Below, one piece after another: positions 52,764-60,696 of a DNA stretch of 64,000 nt. Numbering within the stretch: position 1 is the first letter of the stretch; each line of letters opens with the position of its first letter. Source of the stretch: Brevundimonas sp. Its GTDB lineage: Bacteria; Pseudomonadota; Alphaproteobacteria; Caulobacterales; Caulobacteraceae. The stretch covers positions 124,001 to 188,000 of the forward strand of contig QFQU01000005.1 of NCBI GenBank assembly GCA_003248965.1, written 5' to 3'. A program made the position numbers and the translations under genes. Under the pieces are notes generated by a model that ran no database searches, was not told where the DNA came from, and saw only the letters and a list, made by a program, of their open reading frames with translations.

Positions 52764-53353
52764 GGGACGAACGCAATCTTCTCCCTCCCCGCTGCGGGGA
52801 GGGTGGTCGCGAAGCGACCGGGTGGGGGCGGCCCAAGAAGGCCGCACGATTGGAAACAAAACAGGTCGGTAGGATTTTTCCCGGCCGCCCCCACCCGGTC
52901 TCGCCTGACGGCTCGACCACCCTCCCCCGCGGGGGGAGGGAGCGTTCCGGTGCGCTCCAAATCGAAGGCTACGCCTCCCTGTGGGGCGTGGCGGACCTGA
53001 ACGGGGACGTGGTGCAGGCGGGGGCCTTCGCCGACAGTCTGGCGCGGACGGGGGCCGCAGGGGTGCGGATGCTGAACCAGCACGACGCCCATGCGCCGGT
53101 CGGCGTGTGGGAGCAGATCGTCGAGGACGCGCGCGGCCTGTTCGTCCGCGGACGGATCGAGGACTGGTCGCCCCAGGCCCGGTTCGCCGCCGCTCTGAGC
53201 CGGGCCGGGGCGCTGGACGGCCTGTCCATCGGCTATCGCGCCGCCAGGGCCCGGCGCGAGGGACGGTTGAGGGTGTTGAGCGCGGTCGAGCTGTGGGAGG
53301 TGTCGTTGGTGACGTTCCCGATGCTGCCGGGCGCGCGGTTCAGCGTGACTTGA
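52760..53353 (+). CDS. GTA HK97-type prohead protease (g4) with an inserted palindromic element
   Basis: Maturation protease of the head. The protease domain begins at about residue 65 (LQIEGYASLWGVADLNGDVV). The catalytic histidine is in RMLNQHDAHAPVGVW (about 108/111) and the serine in LDGLSIGYRAA (about 156), with WEVSLVTFPML near the end. Residues about 6-62 (for example PPRCGEGGREATGWGRP) are encoded by a palindromic intergenic-type element lying in frame just after the start, so the 197-aa product has a long non-homologous leader. The ATG at 52760 overlaps g3.5. Whether the leader impairs the protease is unknown. Confidence 0.9.
   Translation: MRDERNLLPPRCGEGGREATGWGRPKKAARLETKQVGRIFPGRPHPVSPDGSTTLPRGGRERSGALQIEGYASLWGVADLNGDVVQAGAFADSLARTGAAGVRMLNQHDAHAPVGVWEQIVEDARGLFVRGRIEDWSPQARFAAALSRAGALDGLSIGYRAARARREGRLRVLSAVELWEVSLVTFPMLPGARFSVT
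52779..52942. repeat. Palindromic element inside g4, copy 1
   Basis: About 164 bp ending in CTCCCTCCCC-type and GGGGAGGGAG-type arms, with inner matching parts such as GGTGGTCGCGAAGCGACCGG and, near the other end, CCACCCGGTCTCGCC. Closely similar to 60710-60846. It is translated in frame near the 5' end of the prohead protease gene. Confidence 0.85.
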
Positions 53354-54155
53354 GGGCCTGGAAGACGCCCTGGCGGTCCAGCTGGTCCGCGAGGGCGGCC
53401 ATCTGAACGCGGCCCTTCTTGCCGTGGATGGAGCGCAGCATCCAGCCCGCCGCGATCAGGGCGAAGACCCAGCTGAAGCGGAAGACGGCGACGGCGAGGA
53501 GGACCGCCACGGCCGCCAGGACGTAGGCGCCCAGATAGACCAGGGCCAGCCGCCCCCCGCGCGAGGCGGTCGGGTCGGACAGGCCGGCCAGGATGTCGGC
53601 GCCCGAAGGCGTGGGCCGGACGGCGACGGGGGGCGGCGTTTCGGCCGGTTTCGGGGCGGGCCTGGGCGCGGGCTTGGAAGCCGGCTTCGGAGCCGCCGTC
53701 GGGGCGGGCGTCGCGGGAACGGCGGCGCGGCGCCGGGGCGAGACGGGCTCCGGCGCGGGACGTGCAGGGCGATAGAGGATGGAGCGGCCGGTGTCGTCGA
53801 CGATGAAGACTTCGTCGAAGACGGTGTCGGCGAAGTCGATGGCGCGGGTGTCCTGGCCATAGCTCCAGCCGTGCAGGGCGATCAGACGGCCCTGGCGCAG
53901 CTCGACCTGGAAGCCGATCGGCTGGGCCAGGCCTCCGACCATGGCGTGGACCGTGCCGAACAGGCCGGTGGCGTCGGGATTGGCGGCCGGCCGGTTCGCA
54001 TCGACGACCATCTGCGAATAGAGGCCGGCGCCGGTGTTGCGGCGCAGGCCCGGAGAACTGGCGGCGACCTGGGCGGCCAGATCGGGCACGCGGTCGCCCA
54101 TCTGCCAGACCAAGGCGTCCATGACGGCGCTTTCGAGTGGCGTCAGATGGGACAT
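53340..54155 (-). CDS. Membrane protein of unknown function inserted in the GTA cluster (opposite strand)
   Basis: A 271-aa protein. The N-terminal soluble domain (about 1-130: LTPLESAVMDALVWQMGDRV, LIALHGWSYGQDTRAI) is followed by a Pro/Ala/Lys linker (about 145-185) and two membrane segments (about 205-245). No family recognised. The start at the ATG 54153-54155 avoids overlap with the next gene; an in-frame ATG at 54215 exists. It converges with g4, overlapping its stop by 14 bp. Not part of known GTA gene sets. Confidence 0.65.
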   Translation of the reverse strand: MSHLTPLESAVMDALVWQMGDRVPDLAAQVAASSPGLRRNTGAGLYSQMVVDANRPAANPDATGLFGTVHAMVGGLAQPIGFQVELRQGRLIALHGWSYGQDTRAIDFADTVFDEVFIVDDTGRSILYRPARPAPEPVSPRRRAAVPATPAPTAAPKPASKPAPRPAPKPAETPPPVAVRPTPSGADILAGLSDPTASRGGRLALVYLGAYVLAAVAVLLAVAVFRFSWVFALIAAGWMLRSIHGKKGRVQMAALADQLDRQGVFQALKSR

Positions 54156-54165
54156 CAGGCGGGCG

Positions 54166-54804
54166 TCAAAGAGCGGCGAAGGGGCGGCGACCTGAAGGCG
54201 CAGCCTGGGCGACATAATAGCGGTGCATCTGCGCCAGATATCCGATGATGCGAATGGCTATCGCGGTGACGAACAGGGTGATGAAGACCGGCCAATAGGG
54301 CAAGAGCGGCGCACCCGTTCGACGTGACAGAGCGCCTAGCGGATCGTCCATCACGACCATGGCTAGCAGCAAGGCAATGCTGGTCAAATCCAGAACAAGC
54401 ACTGCGGTTGAGACAGGCTTTGACAGCCGTGCGCCCCAGAAAGCCATCGCCGACAGAAGCGGTCGAGGGAGGGTTTCGATGGGGGCAGGGTCCGAAATCC
54501 GCAGGGTTTCGCCGAGTGGCGCAAGATTGGCTTCATCGGACATTTGCAGGCGCTGCAAGGGAGAAAGCCTGCGGAGACTGGCGCGCCGTCGCCTCCGTTC
54601 GATCAGCGCAAATGCGATGGAGACGGCGAGCCCGCCGAAGAGGATCAGCATCCCCATCAGAGACGGCCATGCCGCTTCTGGCCGTGACGCGTGTCTGAAC
54701 AAGGCCAAGGCGAGAAACGCTCCAAACGGCGCAATTATCCAGGCGAGCTTGAGCAGCCAGGAGCGGCGCAGGCTTTCGATCCAATTCGAGGTCGTGTCGG
54801 TCAC
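54166..54804 (-). CDS. Membrane protein of unknown function inserted in the GTA cluster (opposite strand)
   Basis: A 212-aa protein with four hydrophobic segments (about 18-36, 48-68, 128-150, 170-192) and a basic cytoplasmic stretch ERRRRRASLRRLSPLQRLQM. No family recognised. Base composition is less GC-rich than the GTA genes around it, suggesting later arrival. It is 10 bp upstream of the other minus-strand gene, so the two are probably one transcription unit interrupting g4-g5. Confidence 0.65.
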   Translation of the reverse strand: MTDTTSNWIESLRRSWLLKLAWIIAPFGAFLALALFRHASRPEAAWPSLMGMLILFGGLAVSIAFALIERRRRRASLRRLSPLQRLQMSDEANLAPLGETLRISDPAPIETLPRPLLSAMAFWGARLSKPVSTAVLVLDLTSIALLLAMVVMDDPLGALSRRTGAPLLPYWPVFITLFVTAIAIRIIGYLAQMHRYYVAQAAPSGRRPFAAL

Positions 54805-54849
54805 GCCTCGACCCTAACCGCAACACGCGGTTCTTCAACCGGAGAGATC

Positions 54850-56076
54850 ATGAAAGAGACCAAACAGGCCTCGGGTCAGCCCGAGGCGGGCGCCGTCGTG
54901 CGCGAGATGATGGCGGCGTTCGAGGCGTTCAAAGGGGCGAACGACGCCCGGATGAGCGAGATCGAGAAGAAGGCGGCGGCCGACGTGCTGCTGGAGGAGA
55001 AGGTGGCGCGCATCGACCAGGCGGTCGCGGCGGCCCAGGCGCGACTGGATCGGGTGATGAGCCAGAGCCGGCGTCCGGCCCTGGGCGGCGAACCGGCCGA
55101 ACCCGTGTCGGCGCCCGAGGCCAAGGCGGCCTGGGACGGCTATCTGAAGACGGGGCAGTCCCAAGGTCTGGAGATCAAGGCTGGACTGAGCACGGGCGCG
55201 ACCTCGGGCGGCTATGTCGTGCCCTATGAGACCGAGCGGGCCATCGAGCGGCGGCTGATGACGGTGTCGCCGATGCGCGAGATCGCCACGGTGCGGACGG
55301 TGGCGGCGGGGGTGTTCAGGAAGCCCGTCTCCACCGCCGGGGTGACGGCCGGCTGGGTGGCCGAGACGGCGGCGCGGCCGGAGACGGACCCGGCGACCCT
55401 GGCCCTGCTGGAGTTTCCGTCGGCCGATCTCTACGCCAGTCCGGCGGCGACCCAGGCCCTGCTGGACGACGCCATGATCGACCTGGACGAATGGCTGGCG
55501 GCCGAGGTGGAGGACGCCTTCGCCGCTCAGGAGACCCAGGCGTTCGTCAACGGCGACGGGACGAACAAGCCGCGCGGCTTCCTGACCTATCCCACGGTGG
55601 CGGACACCGGCCAGACCTGGGGCCAGATCGGTTTTGTCGCCTCGGGCGCGGCGGGCGGTTTCGCGGCCAGCAATCCGACCGACAAGCTGATCGACCTCGT
55701 CTATGCGCCCAAGGCCCAGTACCGGCCGAACGGGCGGTTCGTGATGAACCGGCGCACGGTCTCGGCGGTGCGCAAGTTCAAGGACGCGGACGGCAACTAT
55801 ATCTGGCAGCCGCCGGCGCGGCTGGGTGAAACGGCCAGCCTGCTGGGCTATCCGGTCACGGAGATCGAGACGATGCCGGACGTCGCCGCCAACAGCCTGT
55901 CCATCGCGTTCGGGGATTTCCAGCGCGGCTATCTGATCGTGGACCGGGCCGGCGTGCGGGTGCTGCGCGATCCGTTCACGGCCAAGCCCTATGTGCTGTT
56001 CTACACCACCAAACGGGTCGGCGGCGGGGTGCAGAACTTCGACGCGATCAAGGTGATGAAGTTCGCGGCGAGCTGA
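54850..56076 (+). CDS. GTA major capsid protein (g5), HK97-type
   Basis: A 408-aa capsid protein. An N-terminal coiled-coil scaffold or delta domain (about 1-85: REMMAAFEAFKGANDARMSE) is normally removed by the g4 protease. The HK97-fold part follows: GATSGGYVVPYETERAIERR, VETAARPET-like, FVNGDGTNKPRGFLTY, IDLVYAPKAQYRPNGRFVMN. GGAGAG precedes the ATG at 54850. Strong, intact. Confidence 0.95.
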   Translation: MKETKQASGQPEAGAVVREMMAAFEAFKGANDARMSEIEKKAAADVLLEEKVARIDQAVAAAQARLDRVMSQSRRPALGGEPAEPVSAPEAKAAWDGYLKTGQSQGLEIKAGLSTGATSGGYVVPYETERAIERRLMTVSPMREIATVRTVAAGVFRKPVSTAGVTAGWVAETAARPETDPATLALLEFPSADLYASPAATQALLDDAMIDLDEWLAAEVEDAFAAQETQAFVNGDGTNKPRGFLTYPTVADTGQTWGQIGFVASGAAGGFAASNPTDKLIDLVYAPKAQYRPNGRFVMNRRTVSAVRKFKDADGNYIWQPPARLGETASLLGYPVTEIETMPDVAANSLSIAFGDFQRGYLIVDRAGVRVLRDPFTAKPYVLFYTTKRVGGGVQNFDAIKVMKFAAS

Positions 56077-56089
56077 TCGCGAGGCGCGT

Positions 56090-56118
56090 TTCTCCCTCCC
56101 CCTGCCGGGGGAGGGAGC
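56090..56118. repeat. Short palindromic element between g5 and g6
   Basis: TCTCCCTCCCCC and GGGGGAGGGAG arms with a short loop; the same terminal sequence as the larger elements in g4 and g14 but without their middle. Intergenic; may also act as a transcript hairpin. Confidence 0.65.
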
Positions 56119-56145
56119 TTTCTGAATCTGACAACGGAGACGGCC

Positions 56146-56412
56146 ATGGCGCAACCGGTGACGGTGGCTGAGGCGAAGCTGTTCCTGCGCGTGGGGCACG
56201 CGGACGAGGACGGGCTGATCGGGATGCTGCTGGAGGCGGCGCAGACCCGGGTGGAGGCGGATGTGGGTCTGAGCCTGACGTCGAGCGCGCCGGCGCCGCT
56301 GAGGCTGGCGATCCTGATGCTGGCGCTGGCGGCCTATGAGCGGGGCGAGGCGGCGATGGCGGCCACGTCTGTCGAAGCCTGGGTCGCCCCCTATCGGGTG
56401 GTGCGGCTGTGA
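56146..56412 (+). CDS. GTA head-tail adaptor (g6)
   Basis: An 88-aa helical protein of the gp6/HK97 head-tail connector family: VTVAEAKLFLRVGHADEDGL, IGMLLEAAQTRVEADVGLSL and a C-terminal YERGEAA. It forms a ring under the portal. GGAGAC precedes the ATG. Overlaps g7 by GTGA. Confidence 0.88.
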   Translation: MAQPVTVAEAKLFLRVGHADEDGLIGMLLEAAQTRVEADVGLSLTSSAPAPLRLAILMLALAAYERGEAAMAATSVEAWVAPYRVVRL

Positions 56413-56717
56413 GCGGGGCGATGCGGATGCTGGCGGGCCTGTACCGGCCGGTCGAGAGCCAGACCCCCTATGGCGGGCGCAGCGTGACGTTCGAGGCGAT
56501 GGGATCGGCCTGGCTGGCGTGCGGGGCGCGCAGGCGGTCCGAGCGGGGCGAGGGCGACGAACACCACGCGGTGGAGACGATGAGCGCCGAGACGCGGGAC
56601 GACCCGCGCCTGGAGACGGGACGGGTGCTGCGCTTCGGCGGGGCGGACTGGGGGATCGTGACCGTCCGGCCGCTGAGACCCGGCCGCGTCGGGCTGGAGC
56701 TGGAGCGCAGGCGATGA
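56409..56717 (+). CDS. GTA head closure / stopper protein (g7)
   Basis: A 102-aa beta-rich protein of the SPP1 gp16-like closure family: MRMLAGLYRPVESQTPYGGR, SVTFEAMGSAWLACG, then RVLRFGGADWGIVTVRPL. The start is the GTG at 56409 within the g6 stop. Position and pattern both fit. Confidence 0.82.
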   Translation: MSGAMRMLAGLYRPVESQTPYGGRSVTFEAMGSAWLACGARRRSERGEGDEHHAVETMSAETRDDPRLETGRVLRFGGADWGIVTVRPLRPGRVGLELERRR

Positions 56718-57127
56718 GGGATCACGAGAGCGCGCTGCAGAAGGCGATGCTGGCGCGGCTGAAGGCCGATCCGGCGCTGGACGCCCTGTTGGCCGGGCGG
56801 GTGTTCGACCAGGCGCCCGAGGGAGCCGAGACGCCCAATCTGGTTGTCGGCCGGTGCGAGAGCCGGCCGGTGGCGGCCGCGGACTGCGGCGTGGAGCAGC
56901 GGCTGACGCTGACGGTCGTGTCGCGCTTTGCGGGGATGGAAGAGGCCAAGGCCGTGGCCGCCGCCGTGCGCGCCTGTCTGGAGGCGGCGGCGCTGGAGGC
57001 CGACGGCGTGCGGACAGCGACCCTGAGGACCGTCTTCAGCGACGTGTTCCGGGCAGGCGACGGGCGGCGAACCTATGCGGTCGTGCGGCTGAGGGCCGTG
57101 ACCGAGGAAACGGGAGAGGACGAATGA
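56714..57127 (+). CDS. GTA tail terminator, DUF3168 (g8)
   Basis: A 137-aa DUF3168 protein: ALQKAMLARLKADPALDALL, VFDQAPEGAETPNLVVG and RTTTLRTVF-type C-terminal strand region. It caps the tail tube to join it with the head. ATGA overlaps on both sides. Confidence 0.88.
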   Translation: MRDHESALQKAMLARLKADPALDALLAGRVFDQAPEGAETPNLVVGRCESRPVAAADCGVEQRLTLTVVSRFAGMEEAKAVAAAVRACLEAAALEADGVRTATLRTVFSDVFRAGDGRRTYAVVRLRAVTEETGEDE

Positions 57128-57546
57128 CCGCACAGGCGGGCAAGGACATATTGCTGAAGATCGAGGGCGCCCCAGTGGCGTCTCCGGGCGTATTCACCAC
57201 GGTGGCGGGGCTGAGGGCGCGGACGATTTCGCTGAACGCCAAGACGGTGGAAGCGACGGACGGCGACAGCGCCGGGCGGTGGCGCGAACTGCTGGCCGGG
57301 GCGGGGGTGAAGTCGGCGGCGGTGTCGGGGCAGGGGATCTTTCGCGACGCGGCGTCGGACGCCCTGGTGCGCGAGGCCTTCTTCGACCAGGCGGCCAAAC
57401 GCTGGCGGCTGATCGTGCCGGACTTCGGCGTGCTGGAGGGGCCGTTCCTGGTCGCGGCGCTGGAATACGCCGGCACGCACGAGGGCGAGGCGACCTTCGC
57501 CCTGAGCCTGGCCAGCGCCGGGGCCATCGGGTTCAGCGCGACATGA
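57124..57546 (+). CDS. GTA major tail tube protein (g9)
   Basis: A 140-aa protein of the TP901-1-type major tail family: AQAGKDILLKIEGAP, FTTVAGLRARTISLNAKTVE, ATDGDSAGRWRELLAGAGVK. Hexameric rings of it form the short tail tube. Start ATG shared with the g8 stop. Confidence 0.92.
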   Translation: MTAQAGKDILLKIEGAPVASPGVFTTVAGLRARTISLNAKTVEATDGDSAGRWRELLAGAGVKSAAVSGQGIFRDAASDALVREAFFDQAAKRWRLIVPDFGVLEGPFLVAALEYAGTHEGEATFALSLASAGAIGFSAT

Positions 57547-57830
57547 TCGGGGCCAATGGCGCGCGGGGCGAGGCCGTCGTGACCCTGGACGGGGCGCCGC
57601 GTCGGCTGTGCCTGACGTTGGGGGCGCTGGCGGAGATCGAGACGGGGCTGGGGGTCGAAGGACTGGCGGCGTTCGCGGAGCGGATGAAGGCCCTGTCGGC
57701 GCGCGACCTGATGGTGGTTCTGGCGGCCCTGCTGCGCGGCGGGGGGGAGAATGCGCCGGACGTGGCGGCGGTCGATCCGCGCGAGGCGGCCGGGGCCGTG
57801 GCGCGGGCCTTTGCAGCGGTCGCCGCATGA
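57543..57830 (+). CDS. GTA protein g10, tail assembly chaperone-like
   Basis: A 95-aa protein: GEAVVTLDGAPRRLCLTLGA, LAEIETGLGVEGLAAFAERM, ARDLMVVLAALLRGGG. This is the GTA gp10 pattern, the first of two small overlapping genes before the tape measure, as in phage chaperone pairs. ATGA overlaps at both ends. Confidence 0.85.
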   Translation: MIGANGARGEAVVTLDGAPRRLCLTLGALAEIETGLGVEGLAAFAERMKALSARDLMVVLAALLRGGGENAPDVAAVDPREAAGAVARAFAAVAA

Positions 57831-58003
57831 CGCCCTGGGGCGAGATGCTGCGGACGGCGGCGCTGCTGGGCGTGGCGCCCGAGGCGTTCTGGCGGCTGTC
57901 TCTGAAGGAATGGCGGAGCCTGACCCAGGCGCCGGGGGCGGCGACGCCGATGGGGCGTGGAACGCTGGCGCGACTGATGGAGGAATGGCCCGATGGCGGG
58001 TGA
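57827..58003 (+). CDS. GTA protein g10.1, small tail assembly protein
   Basis: A 58-aa protein (MTPWGEMLRTAALLGVAPEA, FWRLSLKEWRSLT) of the short family that follows g10 in GTAs, often annotated as a phage tail assembly chaperone. ATGA with g10; 11-bp overlap with g11. Confidence 0.85.
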   Translation: MTPWGEMLRTAALLGVAPEAFWRLSLKEWRSLTQAPGAATPMGRGTLARLMEEWPDGG

Positions 58004-58508
58004 GGACGAACGGCTGGACGCCGTGCCGATCAAGGCGGCCGAGGCGGCGGCCGCGCTGGAGTCGTTGAAGGCGCCGGCGCAGGAGGCTGCGACCGCCATC
58101 GAGGACGCCTTCGGGCGGGCGGGCGACAGCCTGACCCGGTCCCTGGCGCGGGCGGCGGCGGACGGAGAGGTGACGCTGGCCGAACTGGCGCGGGCGGTGC
58201 TGAACGCGGTCAATTCCGCGGCGGGATCGAACGGGGGCCTGAGCGGCGCGATCCAGGCGGTCCTGTCCAGTTTCGGCGGGGCGCGGGCGGACGGCGGGCC
58301 GGTGCTGGGCGGCGGCGCCTATCTGGTCGGAGAGCGTGGGCCGGAGGTGTTCCGACCGACGACGGGGGGCGAGATCGGCCCGGCGGCGGGCGGCGCGGTG
58401 ACGGTCAATGTGACGGTGGACGGCGGCGCGCAGGGCCTTCTGCGGTCCGAGGCGCAGATCGCCCAGATGCTGGCCCGCGCGGTCAGCCTGGGGGCGCGGC
58501 GGATGTAG
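57993..58508 (+). CDS. GTA tape measure protein (g11), short
   Basis: A 171-aa protein setting tail length. A helical body (AAEAAAALESLKAPAQEAAT, LTRSLARAAADGEVTLAELA) precedes the typical phage tail tape ending (GGPVLGGGAYLVGERGPEVF). The small size agrees with the very short tail of GTAs compared with siphophages. GTA transcription is interrupted after this gene by a minus-strand gene. A hairpin (GCCGC... GCGGC) lies just past the stop near 58510-58540. Confidence 0.88.
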   Translation: MAGEDERLDAVPIKAAEAAAALESLKAPAQEAATAIEDAFGRAGDSLTRSLARAAADGEVTLAELARAVLNAVNSAAGSNGGLSGAIQAVLSSFGGARADGGPVLGGGAYLVGERGPEVFRPTTGGEIGPAAGGAVTVNVTVDGGAQGLLRSEAQIAQMLARAVSLGARRM

Positions 58509-58562
58509 AAACGCCGCCCCGTCGAGGACGGAGCGGCGCGAAGACGTTCAGGCGAGGGAGCC

Positions 58563-59279
58563 CTATTCGCCCTTGGGGTTGGGGCCGAAGCGGTTTTCGC
58601 CCTTCTGGCTGTCGACCAGGCCGATCCACAGCAGGAAGACGAAGCCCGTCAGCAAGGCCAGGCCGAACAGGCCCATGGCCGGACCCATCAGGGCCAGGGC
58701 GGCGGCGGGGTTGCCCTCGTAATAGTCTTCCGAGAAGCCGTTGGCGGCCATGCCGCCGAACATCATCACGACGCCGATGATGCTGAGCGCGATGGAGGCG
58801 ACGTAGGGCGCCACGACGTACCAGCCGGTCTTGCCCATGTCGTGCAGGCGCTTCACCGAGATGGCGACGTGGCCCCAGATGGAGGCCAGCCAGACGATCA
58901 GCCCGATCAGCGGAATCCAGCCCAGCACCACATTGGCGCCGAACAGGATCAGAAAGCCGATCCAGAAATGCGAGCGGCGCAGGCGACCCTCGAACGACAG
59001 GAGCGCGGTCTTGAAATCGAAGCCCGAGCCGGGTGCGGCGGTCGCCGTGGCGAAGCCCGCGACGCCGGTCGGCGTCGGGCCGCCGGCCAGGATCAGGATC
59101 TGGGTCGCGACCGAGCCTTCGGGCACGAAGTCGACGCGGACGCCGGCGGCGGGCACGGCCGGAGATTGCAGCGCGGCCGAGGTGAAGTCGTAGCGCGCGC
59201 CGTCGTCGCCGCTGATCAGACCAATGCCGGTCGTGCTGTCGTAGCTGAGGATTTCGCCGCGCAAACGTGTCGCTCCCAT
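58563..59279 (-). CDS. Cold-shock-like domain fused to a DUF805 membrane domain
   Basis: A 238-aa protein on the opposite strand between g11 and g12. Residues about 1-65 (RLRGEILSYDSTTGIGLISG, then YDFTSAALQSPAVPAAGVRV) look like a cold-shock/OB fold with the G-x-I-x-G core. Residues about 90-230 are a DUF805 domain: LLSFEGRLRRSHFWIGFLIL, SVKRLHDMGKTGWY, several membrane helices, and end motif DSQKGENRFGPNPKG. Function unknown. It probably inserted into the GTA cluster; it is not in the canonical set. Confidence 0.78.
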   Translation of the reverse strand: MGATRLRGEILSYDSTTGIGLISGDDGARYDFTSAALQSPAVPAAGVRVDFVPEGSVATQILILAGGPTPTGVAGFATATAAPGSGFDFKTALLSFEGRLRRSHFWIGFLILFGANVVLGWIPLIGLIVWLASIWGHVAISVKRLHDMGKTGWYVVAPYVASIALSIIGVVMMFGGMAANGFSEDYYEGNPAAALALMGPAMGLFGLALLTGFVFLLWIGLVDSQKGENRFGPNPKGE

Positions 59280-59359
59280 GCGTGTCCGGCCCAAGCGGCC
59301 GAAGCGTCAGCATGGACGAGCGGCGGTCCGTGAACAAGTAAAAGGGAGGAAAGGTTGGC

Positions 59360-59971
59360 ATGGCCTTTCATGAGGTGCGGCTGCCGGCGCGGCTGGCGTT
59401 CGGATCGACCGGCGGGATCGAGCGCCGGACCGAGATCACGATGCTGGCGTCCGGGCATGAACGACGGGCGACGCCCTGGGCCATGGGGCGCAGGCGCTAT
59501 CTGATCGGCGCGAACCTGAGGTCGCTGGACGACATGGCCGAGCTGACCGCCTTCTTCGAGGCGCGGCGCGGGCGGCTGTACGGGTTCCGGTTCAAGGATT
59601 TCGCGGACTTCAAGTCCTGCGCGCCCACGGGGACGGTCGCGGCGACGGACCAGGCGTTGGGCGTCGGCGACGGGGTTCAGACGGTGTTCGCCCTGATCAA
59701 ACGCTATGGCGACGTGGAGCGGCCGATCGTGAAGCCTGTGGCCGGGACGGTGCGGGCGGCGCTGGACGGGGTGGAGACGACGGCCTTTGCGGTCGAGGCG
59801 ACGACGGGGGCGGTGACGTTCGCCGTCCCGCCGGGCGCGGGCGTGGCGGTCAGTGCGGGCTTCGTCTTCGACACCCCGGTGCGGTTCGACGCGGACCGGA
59901 TCGAGACGACGCTGGAAAGCTTCGACGCCGGGCGGATGGCGGCGGTCCCCCTGATCGAAGTGCGGGTCTGA
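59360..59971 (+). CDS. GTA distal tail protein, DUF2460 (g12)
   Basis: A 203-aa DUF2460 protein: FHEVRLPARLAFGSTGGIER, TEITMLASGHERRATPWAMG, RRGRLYGFRFKDFADFKSC, and the ending DAGRMAAVPLIEVRV. It forms the distal tail ring. GGAGGAAAGG precedes the ATG. Confidence 0.92.
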   Translation: MAFHEVRLPARLAFGSTGGIERRTEITMLASGHERRATPWAMGRRRYLIGANLRSLDDMAELTAFFEARRGRLYGFRFKDFADFKSCAPTGTVAATDQALGVGDGVQTVFALIKRYGDVERPIVKPVAGTVRAALDGVETTAFAVEATTGAVTFAVPPGAGVAVSAGFVFDTPVRFDADRIETTLESFDAGRMAAVPLIEVRV

Positions 59972-60048
59972 AGCGCGTTGCCGTTTTCAAAGCCGGATGA
60001 CGCTGAGCGTGCGGCAGCGTGTGTCGCGCCAAGTCAGAGCGAATTTGT

Positions 60049-60696
60049 ATGAGAAACATACCGAACGAAATGGCCGCCAGCATCGAGAGCGGGGTGGCGA
60101 GGCTGTGTCATGTCTGGCGGCTGGAGCGGTCGGACGGGACGGCGCTGGGGTTCACCGACCATGACCGCGATCTGACGCTGGAGGGCCTGGTCTGCCGGGC
60201 GAGCAGCGGCTGGACGGCGGGGGCGGCCGAGAGCGCGGTCGGGCTGACGGCGGGGACGGCGTCGGCGGCCGGGGCCCTGGACGATGCGGCGATCACCGAG
60301 GCCGATGTGGCGGCGGGCCTTTACGACGGGGCGACGGTCGAGCTGTGGCGGGCGGACTGGGCCGAGCCGACGACGAGGGTGCGGCTGTGGCGGGCGACTT
60401 TGACGCGCATCCGGCACGCGGCCGGGGCCTTCGTCGCCGAACTTGAAGGGCCGCTGGCGAAGCTGGAACCGGTGGTCGGGCGGACCTATGGCCGGATGTG
60501 CGACGCGCGTCTGGGCGATGCGCGCTGCGGCGTGGCCGCACCGGCTGGCCGGACCTGCGACAAGCGCTGGGAGACCTGCGTCGGGACGTTCGGCAACGGG
60601 GCGAACTTTCGCGGCTTTCCCGACGTGCCGGGCGACGATTTCCTGACAGCCTGGCCGGCGGGAAGCGTGCGGAACGACGGCGGGAGCCGGCGGTGA
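60049..60696 (+). CDS. GTA hub protein g13, DUF2163/phage BR0599 type
   Basis: A 215-aa tail hub component. The DUF2163 N-terminal half has VARLCHVWRLERSDGTALGF and TDHDRDLTLEGL. The BR0599 C-terminal half has GRTYGRMCDARLGDARCGVA, CDKRWETC and NFRGFPDVPGDDFL, whose cysteines bind an Fe-S cluster in RcGTA-like hubs. The start could also be the ATG at 60070. Stop overlaps g14 by GTGA. Confidence 0.92.
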   Translation: MRNIPNEMAASIESGVARLCHVWRLERSDGTALGFTDHDRDLTLEGLVCRASSGWTAGAAESAVGLTAGTASAAGALDDAAITEADVAAGLYDGATVELWRADWAEPTTRVRLWRATLTRIRHAAGAFVAELEGPLAKLEPVVGRTYGRMCDARLGDARCGVAAPAGRTCDKRWETCVGTFGNGANFRGFPDVPGDDFLTAWPAGSVRNDGGSRR

